A DNA stretch of 64,000 nt from Candidatus Rhodoferax randersensis (GTDB lineage: Bacteria > Pseudomonadota > Gammaproteobacteria > Burkholderiales > Burkholderiaceae_C): positions 293,510-357,509 of the forward strand of contig JADKEH010000044.1 in NCBI GenBank assembly GCA_016718155.1. The letters run 5' to 3'. A program made the position numbers and the translations under genes. Position 1 is the stretch's first letter. The number at the start of each line of letters is the position of its first letter. A model generated the notes under the pieces. That model ran no database searches. It saw nothing but the letters and a program-made list of their open reading frames with translations, and was not told the DNA's origin. Below are positions 26,616 through 35,127 of the stretch, piece by piece.

Positions 26616-27713
26616 TCAGTCTCCAAACATCTTTTGCTTGAGCTCACGGCGCTGCTGGGCCTCCAGCGACAGGGTCGCGGTCGGCCGTGCCAGCAAACGC
26701 CCCACGCCAATCGGTTCACCAGTCTCGTCGCAGTAGCCGTAGTCGCCGGCATCGATGCGGGAAATCGACTGCTCTATTTTCTTGAGCAGCTTGCGCTCGC
26801 GGTCACGGGTGCGCAACTCCAGCGCATGCTCCTCTTCAATCGTGGCTCGGTCAGCCGGATCGGGCACGACCACGGTGTCCTCGCGCAGGTGCTCGGTGGT
26901 TTCACCGGCCATGCTGAGAATATCCTGCTTGAGGACCGACAACTTCAGGCGAAACACGGCCATCTGGGTGGCGTTCATGTACTCAACGTCGGGCATTGCC
27001 ATCAGGTCGGCATCGGTGAGTTGCTCAAGCGGTTTGGTCTTCCAATTGTTGGCGAGCTTTGGGTCTTTCTTGGCAGCCGAGGCTACCGGGGGAGCAATAA
27101 GGGGATCTGACATAGTTTGAATATAACTGGCTTTGGCGGCCGTCGAGGCGACCGACTGGGCCATGGAGGGAACGGTTAACTGGGCCAGGCGCGATGACGG
27201 GCGCCCAGCCTTCGCAGCCGGTGCGGGGGTCGCGACCAAAACCGGCCTGACCGGTGCCGGGGGCGCCATCTCGACCCTGGCCGGCTTGGCCAGCACCGGG
27301 GCAGCGACAACAGTTTTGGACTTGACCGGCGCCGCGGGCGCCTTGGCTTTGCTGGGCGCCTTGCTTGGGCTGGCCGTGGCAAGCACCCGCCCGGTCTCTT
27401 TGGCCTTGACTTTGGACGGCACGGCTTTGGCGACCGGCTTGGCCGGCTTGGCGGACGCCGGCTTGCCGGGCTTTGCCGGTGCGGCCTTGACAGCCTTGGC
27501 CGAAGTCGCCTTGGTCACCTTGGCCGGTGTGGCCTTGGCGCTGGGCTTGGCCTTTGCGACCACGGCTTTGGACGACTTGGCGGGCTTGACTGGAGCCGCC
27601 TTGGGTTTGGCTTTGGTCACGGGGGCAGCCTTGGCCTTGGGAGCGGGCTTGCCTTTGGCTGCGGCCTTGGTGGCTTTCTCGGCGGGCTTGGCTTTGACGG
27701 GTTGCGTTTTCAC
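26616..27713 (-). CDS. dksA: DksA-type RNA polymerase-binding transcription factor with extended N-terminus
   Basis: DksA enters the RNA polymerase secondary channel and acts with ppGpp. The C-terminal ~140 residues are a DksA core: LEQLTDADLMAMPDVEYMN, a coiled coil with the DPADRATIEEEHALELRTRD tip region, and SRIDAGDYGYCDETGEPIGV. Only the first of the four zinc Cys remains (C328); the others are Thr, Ser and Ala, a CTSA pattern like redox-insensitive DksA paralogs. The GTG at 27713 has an AGGAG nine bases upstream and gives 365 residues, of which the first ~200 are Lys/Ala/Pro-rich and H1-histone-like. An internal ATG at 27113 would give a 165-residue DksA of ordinary size but has no clear ribosome-binding site. 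Confidence 0.9.
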   Translation of the reverse strand: MKTQPVKAKPAEKATKAAAKGKPAPKAKAAPVTKAKPKAAPVKPAKSSKAVVAKAKPSAKATPAKVTKATSAKAVKAAPAKPGKPASAKPAKPVAKAVPSKVKAKETGRVLATASPSKAPSKAKAPAAPVKSKTVVAAPVLAKPARVEMAPPAPVRPVLVATPAPAAKAGRPSSRLAQLTVPSMAQSVASTAAKASYIQTMSDPLIAPPVASAAKKDPKLANNWKTKPLEQLTDADLMAMPDVEYMNATQMAVFRLKLSVLKQDILSMAGETTEHLREDTVVVPDPADRATIEEEHALELRTRDRERKLLKKIEQSISRIDAGDYGYCDETGEPIGVGRLLARPTATLSLEAQQRRELKQKMFGD

Positions 27714-27944
27714 TTCTAGTCTCCTGGCAGAGTGGGCCTGCGCGTGCAATTCGGATCCGGGCAATTGGCCGGGCATACGCTTACTGTCTGCATCGCTTGC
27801 AGTTATACCCTCTTTGTCGCCCTTTGCGGACGCGCTATCGGGGTGGTCGCTGGCGCGGGAGTGTACAGGCTTACCCATTGGGAAACCCATCAGTTGCAAA
27901 ATCGAGACAATCATCTGGCTCCCGCTCTAGTGGTGGCTACAAGG

Positions 27945-29025
27945 TCAAACGAGGCATTGGTCCAGGCCCTGCAACAAGATGTCTTTCGGCAGATCAATGC
28001 CAATGAAAACCATCTTGCTTGAACGCTGCTCTGCTGGAGCCCAGGTCGGGCCGAGGTCGCTGCCCATCAGTTGATGAACGCCCTGGAAAATAACTTTTCG
28101 GTCCGTCCCGGTCATGTTCAGCACGCCTTTATAACGCAACATTCTGGGGCCGTAGATGTTGACTATGGCGCCAAGAAAGTCTTCCAGCTTGGCGGGGTCG
28201 AAGGCCCGCTCGGACCTGAACACGAAGCTCTTGACATCGTCGTCATGGTGGTGGTGGTGACCACCGGCATGCTGGTGCGACGGGTGGTCGCAAGACTCGC
28301 CTGGCGCATGGTCATGGTCATGGTCATGGTCATGGTCATGGTCATGATGATCGTGACCGTGTTCCTCCTCCTTGAGGAAGTCCGGGTCGATATCCAGCTT
28401 GGCATTGAGGTTGAAGCCGCGCAGGTCAAACACCTCGGACAAGGCCACTTCACCAAAGTGCACCGCCCGTTGTGGCGCGCGCGGGTTCATGTGTTTGAGG
28501 CGGTGCATCAGGGCATCCACCTCGTCCTTGTCCACCAGATCGGTCTTGCTGATGAAGATCTGATCGGCAAAGCCAACCTGACGGCGCGCCTCCTGACGGT
28601 CGTTGAGCTGCGCCGCGGCGTGTTTGGCATCGACCAGGGTCAGGATCGAATCCAGCAGGTAGCTCTCGGCCACCTCGTCGTCCATGAAGAAGGTTTGCGC
28701 CACCGGCCCAGGGTCGGCCAGGCCAGTGGTCTCGATCACCACGCGGTCGAAATCGAGCTCGCCCTGTGCGCTTTTTCTCGGCCAGGTCCTGCAGCGTGCT
28801 GCGCAGGTCCTCGCGAATGGTGCAGCAAATGCAGCCGTTGCTCATCTGGATGATTTGCTCGGTGGTGTCCGAGACCAGAATGTCGCTGTCTATGTTTTCC
28901 TCGCCGAATTCGTTCTCGATCACGGCGATCTTCTGGCCATGCGCCTCCGCCAGCACGCGCTTGAGCAGCGTGGTCTTGCCTGAGCCTAGGAAGCCAGTCA
29001 GGATGGTTGCGGGAATCAGGGCCAT
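27945..29025 (-). CDS. COG0523/CobW-family metal-chaperone GTPase (one apparent frameshift)
   Basis: This G3E GTPase starts MALIPATILTGFLGSGKTTL (Walker A at 11-19) and has the metal-binding CICC motif at 65-68. An extra base in the T5 run at 28772-28776 shifts the frame. Without it the sequence joins to DRVVIETTGLADPGPVAQTF and runs on to 27945. The middle holds a His/Asp-rich loop (about 20 His, residues 230-270) before the CobW C-terminal domain (VLNMTGTDRKVIFQGVHQLM). COG0523 proteins with such loops deliver zinc or other metals to client enzymes under scarcity. The gene is just upstream of dksA on the same strand, 231 bp from its start. No clear Zur box was seen upstream. Confidence 0.88.
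28307..28345. repeat. hexanucleotide tandem repeat (CATGGT)n within the GTPase His/Asp loop
   Basis: About six copies of CATGGT lie in tandem on the plus strand, encoding alternating Asp-His on the minus strand. The six-base period means copy-number change alters loop length by two residues without shifting frame. Confidence 0.85.
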
Positions 29026-29124
29026 GGTCGATCAATCAGAGGAAAAACGGCAGGTCTGCAACACGGCGAAGCGACGCAATGCAGCATCAAGCAGGTGGGG
29101 AGTGTAACGACCTATTCAAAACAC

Positions 29125-30306
29125 TTACTTACGCATCACCACCAGCCCCTTCAGGTACTCCCCTTCCGGGAAGCAAATCGTCATCGGATGGTCTGGCGCG
29201 CCGCCCAGGCGCTCGCTGATGAAACCGTCCACACCGGCATCGGTTCCGGCCGAGGCGACGATCTTGTGAAACAGGTCGGCGCTGATGCCCCCTGAGCAGG
29301 AATAGGTGAACAAAACGCCGCCCGGCTCCAGAATCTTGAATGCCAGGCGGTTGATGTCCTTGTAGGCCCGCGCCGCCCGCTCGGCATGGGCCACCGTGGG
29401 CGCAAACTTCGGCGGGTCGAGGATGATGGCATCAAAGCGTTGTCCCTCGTCGCCAAAGCGGCGCAGGCTGGCGTTGACATCGGCGTCGAGCCAGGTCGCG
29501 CGTGCGCCGTCCAGGGCGTTAAGGGCCAGATTGGCCGCAGCCTGCTGCAGCGCGGGCGCGGACGAATCGATTGACGTGACATGACCGGCACCCGCCTGCA
29601 GGGCCGCCACCGTGAAGCCGCCGGTGTAACAAAAGCAGTTCAACACCCGTTGGAATCCCAGCCGCCGGGTGTAATCGGCAAACTTCTTGCGGCTGTCACG
29701 CTGGTCCAGGTAGAAACCGGTCTTGTGGCCGGTGGCGATGTTGATGGCGAGCTTCCAGCCGTGCTCGCCCAACACCAGGTCGGTCGGTCCCTCGCCACGC
29801 AGCCACCCGGCCACCTCGGGCAGGCCTTCGAGCGCGCGGCTGCTGGCGTCGGAGCGCTCGTAGAGCTTGCTCAAGCCGGTCTCGGCCAGCAAGGCGTCGC
29901 ACAGCACCGACTTCCAGCGCTCTGCCCCGGCCGACAGGAACTGCGCCACCAGCGTGTCGCCATAACGATCGACAATCAAACCGGGCAAGCCGTCGGACTC
30001 GCCGTGAATCAGCCGTTGCCCATCACTCTGAATGTCAAATCTGGTCCTGGCCCTTATTGCATAACGGCAGGCAGCTACAAAAAACGCAGCATCGATGCGT
30101 TGCACTTCGTCAAAGCTCCACGCCCGTGCACGGATCTTGGAGGCCGGGCTGAACGCCGCCCAGGCCAGAAACTTGCCATCGGAGGACTCCACCCGCACGG
30201 TTTCACCGGCATCGGCGCCACCGCGCGCGATGGCCGACTCGAAAATCCAGGGATGGCGGCGCAGCAGCGAACGCTCCTTGCCTTCTCGCAAACGGATGGT
30301 TTTCAT
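29125..30306 (-). CDS. rlmI: 23S rRNA (cytosine(1962)-C(5))-methyltransferase RlmI family
   Basis: This 393-residue SAM-dependent methyltransferase has an N-terminal PUA domain (MKTIRLREGKERSLLRRHPW) and an EEHD-like central part. The Rossmann methylase includes LNCFCYTGGFTVAALQAGAG and the catalytic region IILDPPKFAP followed by YSCSGG. The ATG at 30306 matches the family start; 28 upstream in-frame codons have no support. The order of domains and the DPPKF motif fit RlmI (YccW), which modifies C1962 of 23S rRNA, though related enzymes exist. Confidence 0.9.
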   Translation of the reverse strand: MKTIRLREGKERSLLRRHPWIFESAIARGGADAGETVRVESSDGKFLAWAAFSPASKIRARAWSFDEVQRIDAAFFVAACRYAIRARTRFDIQSDGQRLIHGESDGLPGLIVDRYGDTLVAQFLSAGAERWKSVLCDALLAETGLSKLYERSDASSRALEGLPEVAGWLRGEGPTDLVLGEHGWKLAINIATGHKTGFYLDQRDSRKKFADYTRRLGFQRVLNCFCYTGGFTVAALQAGAGHVTSIDSSAPALQQAAANLALNALDGARATWLDADVNASLRRFGDEGQRFDAIILDPPKFAPTVAHAERAARAYKDINRLAFKILEPGGVLFTYSCSGGISADLFHKIVASAGTDAGVDGFISERLGGAPDHPMTICFPEGEYLKGLVVMRK

Positions 30307-30361
30307 GGGTGCAAATAGTCCGAACTGGGGTGCCCACACTAGCCGGTGAGCCGGCTGATCG

Positions 30362-30673
30362 TCAGTAAGTGATGGCCATCGCCGGCACATCCACCCGGAT
30401 CATGGGTTTGCCCAGCGCGGCATGCACCGCGCCGACATACTGCTGCGACCACTTTTCGTCGCCCAGCAAGGACTGCCCGGCAGCCTGCGTGACCACCAGC
30501 ACCTTGTCAGCCGTCAGGACCTTGCCGCTGGCGCGCAGGGGCTCACAGTCGAGCGTGGTGAACTGCTCGTCCAACCAGGCGCGCGCTGCTTGGGGCGACA
30601 TCGCGGGCGCCTCGGCTACCGTAAATTGGAACTCAATGCCTTTGTCCAACAGGACCAGAATTTGATTGCGCAT
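30362..30673 (-). CDS. small conserved hypothetical protein
   Basis: The 103-residue product starts MRNQILVLLDKGIEFQF and has no signal peptide, membrane helix or recognisable motif. Coding is supported by the ATG at 30673 following a short gap after xerC, by strand agreement with its neighbours, and by an even mix of hydrophobic and charged residues. It lies between xerC and rlmI. I do not recognise its function. Confidence 0.65.
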   Translation of the reverse strand: MRNQILVLLDKGIEFQFTVAEAPAMSPQAARAWLDEQFTTLDCEPLRASGKVLTADKVLVVTQAAGQSLLGDEKWSQQYVGAVHAALGKPMIRVDVPAMAITY

Positions 30674-30707
30674 GATTAAGCTTTCTATCGATGGCCAGCT
30701 GTGTGGC

Positions 30708-31712
30708 CTATTGCTTGGTTGATGACTTGATTTTCGCCCGTGGATGCGCCGCATCGTAGACTTTGGCCAGATGCTGGAAGTCCAGCCGCGTGTAGACCTG
30801 CGTGGTGCTGATGTTGGCATGACCCAGCAGCTCCTGCACCGCCCGCAGGTCGCCGCTGGATTGCAGAATGTGGCTAGCAAAGGAGTGCCGCAGCATGTGT
30901 GGGTGCACCGGCGTGCTCAAACCGGCTTGCGAACTGCGTCGCTTCAGGCGCTGCCAGATCGACTGCGCCGTCAGCCGGGTGCCGTTGCGCCCCACAAACA
31001 AGGCCGCCGCAAAGCGCTGGCTGTCGCCCTCGCGCACGGCCAGCCAGGCACGCAGCGCGTCGAGCGCCCCGGCGCCAATCGGCACGGTGCGCCGCTTACC
31101 ACCTTTGCCCAGTACATGCGCTTCCCCTGCGTCCATGTCCACCCAGCCCCGTGCTTGCGCGCTGGCCACCGCGTCCAGGCCCACCAATTCACCTACCCGC
31201 AAGCCCCCTCCGTACAGCAGGGCCACCATGGCGACATCGCGCAGCTCCAGCCAGGGTGCGTTGTCCTCGCACTGGAAGCGCACCAGTTGCACCGACTCAT
31301 CCACACTCAAGGCCTTGGGCAAGGGCTTGCCGGCCTTGGGCGTGCGCACATCCGTCACCGGGTTGGCAAGCACCCAACCCTGGCGCCCAAGCCAGGTGTA
31401 GAAGCCGCGCCACCCTGACAAAATCAGAGCAATGCCACGAGCGCTGCGCCCGCCAGCATGCATCTGCGCCACCCAGCGACGAATGTGCGTGTTCTGCACC
31501 TCCCGCAATGCCACGCCCGCCTGCGCGGCCTGCTCCCCGAGTTTGATCAGATCGAGGGCATACAACTCCACCGTGCGCAAAGCCAGTCGCTTTTCGACGC
31601 GCACGTGCTCCAGGTAGCGCTCAACCAACGCCGCATCATCTGGCGCAGGCGCTACCTCTCCACCCATCACCACAGTGGTTTGCGGACCGTCGTGCTGCGC
31701 TGACATGGTCAT
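30708..31712 (-). CDS. xerC: tyrosine recombinase XerC
   Basis: XerC works with XerD at dif to resolve chromosome dimers. The 334-residue protein has the N-terminal SAM-like core-binding domain (LVERYLEHVRVEKRLALRT) and a C-terminal catalytic domain with Arg in GGGLRVGELVGL, the HxxR box in HPHMLRHSFASH, and the Tyr nucleophile in TTQVYTRLDFQHL. An ATG two codons later (31706) is an alternative start. Location after dapF and a DUF484 gene matches the conserved dapF-yigA-xerC order and supports XerC over XerD or a phage integrase. Confidence 0.93.
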   Translation of the reverse strand: MTMSAQHDGPQTTVVMGGEVAPAPDDAALVERYLEHVRVEKRLALRTVELYALDLIKLGEQAAQAGVALREVQNTHIRRWVAQMHAGGRSARGIALILSGWRGFYTWLGRQGWVLANPVTDVRTPKAGKPLPKALSVDESVQLVRFQCEDNAPWLELRDVAMVALLYGGGLRVGELVGLDAVASAQARGWVDMDAGEAHVLGKGGKRRTVPIGAGALDALRAWLAVREGDSQRFAAALFVGRNGTRLTAQSIWQRLKRRSSQAGLSTPVHPHMLRHSFASHILQSSGDLRAVQELLGHANISTTQVYTRLDFQHLAKVYDAAHPRAKIKSSTKQ

Positions 31713-31738
31713 CCGAATCTGGCGGTCGGCTCCAGCGC

Positions 31739-32425
31739 CTAGCGCAGGCGCGACAGCGCCGCGCTGGCAAGTTCCGCAATGCGCTCCAGAAAATCGGTGC
31801 CAATGCCGCTGCGAAAACGCTGCGCATCGGGCGACGCCAGCACCAGCATCCCGAAGGCGGGCGCCGCGCTGCCGGCCGCCCCCGGACGAAGGGGCAGCAA
31901 GGCCAGTGAGGTCACCGACAGCGGGTCTTCCAGCCAACTGATGGCCTCAAAACCGGTGTTGACGCCACAGAAAGGTTCGGTAAGCGACGACGCAAACAGC
32001 TTGGCGTCTTCGCTGACACCTTGCGCGAAACTGGCCTGCGCAAAGACCTCGGCGACACCCCAAACCCGGATGCCGACCTGCGGCACGGAAAACTGCAGCT
32101 TGATCTCACCGGCTATCTGCTCCGGCAACACACTCGCGTCGTGAGTCAGGAACAGCGTGCGCGCCCAGCGCAACAGTTTGTCGGCCAGGATCACGTTCTC
32201 GTTGCCGTTTCGGATCATGTCCATGATCCGGTGCTCCAGCGCCTTGATCTTGTCGCGCAGCATGTCCGCCTGGCGCTCCTGCAAGCTGACCGAGCGGCCG
32301 TTGTGCGGACTGGTCAGGTGAACGGCCGCCAGCAGTTCGGCATGGCGCTCGAAGAAATCGGGCGTGTTGCCAAGGTAATTGGCAATGTCGTCTTCGGTAA
32401 TGGGGTGGGTCAGTGGAGTGGTCAT
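31739..32425 (-). CDS. DUF484 family protein (YigA-like)
   Basis: The 228-residue protein matches the DUF484 layout: an N-terminal helix pair (ITEDDIANYLGNTPDFFERH), a short coiled coil (SLQERQADMLRDKIKALEHR), and a GAF-like C-terminal domain. Its function is not established; in many proteobacteria it lies between dapF and xerC, as here. The start overlaps the dapF stop by four bases, and xerC begins 26 bp downstream. Confidence 0.88.
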   Translation of the reverse strand: MTTPLTHPITEDDIANYLGNTPDFFERHAELLAAVHLTSPHNGRSVSLQERQADMLRDKIKALEHRIMDMIRNGNENVILADKLLRWARTLFLTHDASVLPEQIAGEIKLQFSVPQVGIRVWGVAEVFAQASFAQGVSEDAKLFASSLTEPFCGVNTGFEAISWLEDPLSVTSLALLPLRPGAAGSAAPAFGMLVLASPDAQRFRSGIGTDFLERIAELASAALSRLR

Positions 32426-33297
32426 GGGTTGTCCGGTAGCTCTATCTCGCCAGTAAAAACAGTGGTGGCCGGGCCGGTCATCAGCACCGGCCTACCTTCT
32501 CCGGCCCACTCGATGGTGAGGGTGCCGCCGCGCATCTGCACATCGGCCCGCGTATCCAGCAAGCCCAGCCGGATGCCGCAGACCACCGCCGCGCACGCGC
32601 CCGTGCCACAGGCCAGGGTCTCGCCCACGCCGCGCTCGTACACGCGCAAGCGAACATGGCTGCGGTCCAGCACCTGCAAAAAGCCGGCATTCACGCGGCG
32701 CGGGAAACGCTCGTGGCGTTCGATCAAGGGCCCTTGCGTCGGTACCGGCGCGCTGTCCACATCGGGCACCAACTGCACCGCGTGCGGGTTGCCCATGGAC
32801 ACCACCGCTACCAAAACAGGAGCATGCACATTGCCTCCAGCAAGCGTCAGCGGCCACATCTTCCAGTCGCCCTGGCGCGTGGCCAGCAGTCCCGCGGCAT
32901 CAAAAGGGATGTCCATCAAGTCAAACACCGGCAGCCCCATGTTGACGCTGACGCGGCCATCAGGGCGCAGCGCGGGCTCGATCACTCCTCCCCGAGTCTG
33001 CACCCGGATCACATCCTTGTTCGTCAGGCCCTGATCGCGCACGAAGCGCGCAAAGCAACGCGAACCATTGCCGCACTGCTCGACCTCGGCACCGTCGGCG
33101 TTGTGGATGATGTATTCAAAATCAATCCCCGGTGCCGGCGACGGGCGTACGCTCAGGATCTGGTCCGCGCCGACGCCATAGTGGCGATCCCCCAGGAAGC
33201 GGTACTGCGCGGCAGACAAGCCAAGCCGCTCGCGCGTCTCATCCAGCACGACAAAGTCGTTGCCAGCGCCCTGCATTTTGGTGAAACGGATTCGCAT
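32422..33297 (-). CDS. dapF: diaminopimelate epimerase
   Basis: DapF converts LL- to meso-diaminopimelate for lysine and peptidoglycan synthesis. The ATG at 33297 gives MRIRFTKMQGAGNDFVVLDE and 291 residues. The two catalytic Cys are in NADGAEVEQCGNGSRCFARF and in ETLACGTGACAAVV. A long in-frame extension to 33864 is the antisense shadow of the neighbouring Nudix gene. The meso-DAP product is what the DNPR-type MurE encoded at 17-18.6 kb uses. Confidence 0.96.
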   Translation of the reverse strand: MRIRFTKMQGAGNDFVVLDETRERLGLSAAQYRFLGDRHYGVGADQILSVRPSPAPGIDFEYIIHNADGAEVEQCGNGSRCFARFVRDQGLTNKDVIRVQTRGGVIEPALRPDGRVSVNMGLPVFDLMDIPFDAAGLLATRQGDWKMWPLTLAGGNVHAPVLVAVVSMGNPHAVQLVPDVDSAPVPTQGPLIERHERFPRRVNAGFLQVLDRSHVRLRVYERGVGETLACGTGACAAVVCGIRLGLLDTRADVQMRGGTLTIEWAGEGRPVLMTGPATTVFTGEIELPDNP

Positions 33298-33370
33298 CGG
33301 GGAATTATCGCCCCATCCCTTCGCCCGATTTGCCGTCTGCCGTGGATAGGCGAGCGCATTTCGCGGCAAA

Positions 33371-35035
33371 ATGGCCCGCATGGTCCGAGCGCAACAACTC
33401 CTGCACGCCCAAAGGGAGCCCGCCCCCACTCGAGCCGCCGCCACGGTGCTGCTGATGCGCGACACCGCGCAGGGCCTGGAGGTACTGATGACGCGGCGCT
33501 CAGCCAGCGCCAGCTTTGCGCCCGGCGCGTACGTGTTTCCGGGTGGCGGCATCGACCCGGCCGACGCCCAGTCGCACCGCCTGGCGCGCCGACGTGCGAC
33601 GCAAAGCGACTTGCACCTGACCCAGGCCATCGCCGCCATCCGCGAAAGCTTTGAGGAGCTGGGCATTCTGCTGGCGCGCCGTGCCGATGGCACCGTGGCG
33701 GCGCAGGCCGACATCGCCGCCCTCGATCGCCCGCGACCCTTCGCGGCACAGTGCCAGGCGCGCGGCCTGACGCTGATGGCCGACGAAGTGTTTGTGCTGG
33801 CGCACTGGACCACCGACCGTGATCTGCCACGCCGCTTTGAAGTGCCTTTCCTGGTCGCGCGCATGCCGGCGAATCAGACCCCTGTCGCCGACGAGACGGA
33901 ACAGTTCGAACCGGTGTGGGTAGGAGCGGCCGATGCGCTGGCACGGCACAAGGCCGGGAACTTCTTTATGATCTTTCCCACCATCCGCACGCTGGAGCGG
34001 CTGCAGCACTACGCCAACGTAGACGCCGTGTTGCAGGCCTGTGCCGCCACCGAACAGCCGCTGTGGACCAGTTGCCCGCGCGCGGGCTGGCTGGCCGGCA
34101 AGGAGGCACGTTACATGGATGGCGATCTGCCCTACGGCGAGCTGGCGCTGGTCAGCCCCGACGGCCAGATCGTGCACACGCTGGACTGGCAAAGCCAGCA
34201 TCCGGTGCCGCTGCTGCAAAACGTGATGCGCCTGACCGCGCCCAACCCCGGCTACATGACCGGGCCCGGCACCAACAGCTACCTGGTGGGCGACCCGCGC
34301 ACCGGCTACCTGGTGATCGATCCCGGTCCGGCCGACCCGGAGCATTTGCACAAGCTCTGGCGCGCAGCCAATGGTGACATCCGCATGATCGTCTGCACGC
34401 ACTCGCACCCCGACCACTCGCCCGGCGCGCAACCGCTGCAAGCCCTGTGCACCGACCACCCGCCGATTCTGGGCCTGCCGTCCGCGCCCACCGCGCGTGC
34501 GGCCTGCGCCTTCACACCCGATCGCGCGCTACACAATCAGGAGCTGCTGGTGCTCACATCCAAAGGGCTGGAGCCCGATTTGACGCACACGCTGAAAGTG
34601 ATCCACACGCCCGGCCACGCCGCCAATCACCTCTGCCTCATACTGCTCGAAGATGGTCTGCTGTTCAGTGGCGACCACATCCTCAACGGCAGCACCACCG
34701 TGATTGACCCGCCGGACGGCGACATGACGGCCTACCTGGATTCGCTGGACACCCTGAGCGCGGCCTGCGTGCAGCACCACATCGAGTTCATCCTGCCGGC
34801 ACATGGCTACGTGATCGGTGGCTATGACGGCGAGGCAGCCGGCGCCATTGCCCACCTGAAGGCGCACCGCCTCCTGCGCGAAGCCCGGGTCCTGCACGCC
34901 ATGCAGACGCTGCCAGAGGGCACGCCCGACGACTGGGTGGCGCTGGCCTATGCGGAGGTACCGCCCCGCATGTGGCCGGTGGCCAAGCGCTCGCTGCTGG
35001 CGCACGTGGCGCGGCTTGAGGCGATGCCGCCCTGA
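33371..35035 (+). CDS. two-domain Nudix hydrolase - metallo-beta-lactamase-fold hydrolase
   Basis: This 554-residue protein joins two hydrolase folds. The N-terminal ~210 residues form a NUDT19-like Nudix domain: FPGGGIDPAD at 56-65, an insertion, then RESFEELGI at 91-99 as the metal-binding end of the Nudix box. The C-terminal ~270 residues are an MBL domain of the LACTB2/glyoxalase-II group, with HSHPDH at 344-349, HTPGHAANHLCL, and SGDHIL. Both active sites look complete. Likely substrates are a nucleotide- or CoA-type ester plus a thioester or RNA, but neither can be named from sequence. It is divergent from dapF with a 73-bp gap. Confidence 0.85.
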   Translation: MARMVRAQQLLHAQREPAPTRAAATVLLMRDTAQGLEVLMTRRSASASFAPGAYVFPGGGIDPADAQSHRLARRRATQSDLHLTQAIAAIRESFEELGILLARRADGTVAAQADIAALDRPRPFAAQCQARGLTLMADEVFVLAHWTTDRDLPRRFEVPFLVARMPANQTPVADETEQFEPVWVGAADALARHKAGNFFMIFPTIRTLERLQHYANVDAVLQACAATEQPLWTSCPRAGWLAGKEARYMDGDLPYGELALVSPDGQIVHTLDWQSQHPVPLLQNVMRLTAPNPGYMTGPGTNSYLVGDPRTGYLVIDPGPADPEHLHKLWRAANGDIRMIVCTHSHPDHSPGAQPLQALCTDHPPILGLPSAPTARAACAFTPDRALHNQELLVLTSKGLEPDLTHTLKVIHTPGHAANHLCLILLEDGLLFSGDHILNGSTTVIDPPDGDMTAYLDSLDTLSAACVQHHIEFILPAHGYVIGGYDGEAAGAIAHLKAHRLLREARVLHAMQTLPEGTPDDWVALAYAEVPPRMWPVAKRSLLAHVARLEAMPP

Positions 35036-35127
35036 GGGTCTGCGGTCGGCGAACGGGTGGGGCTTGAAAAGGTCCGCCATCGTGCCCAGCTAGGAGGTTC
35101 TTCGAATCTCCAGCCCGGAACACATCC

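Noticed and set aside
29026..29124. Zur box upstream of the COG0523 GTPase
   Set aside because: Some GTAA/TTAC half-sites are visible, but spacing and symmetry do not match a Zur palindrome.
30708..31712. Phage integrase marking a genomic island
   Set aside because: The dapF-DUF484-xerC neighbourhood is the conserved chromosomal context of XerC, and there is no tRNA or attachment-site repeat nearby.
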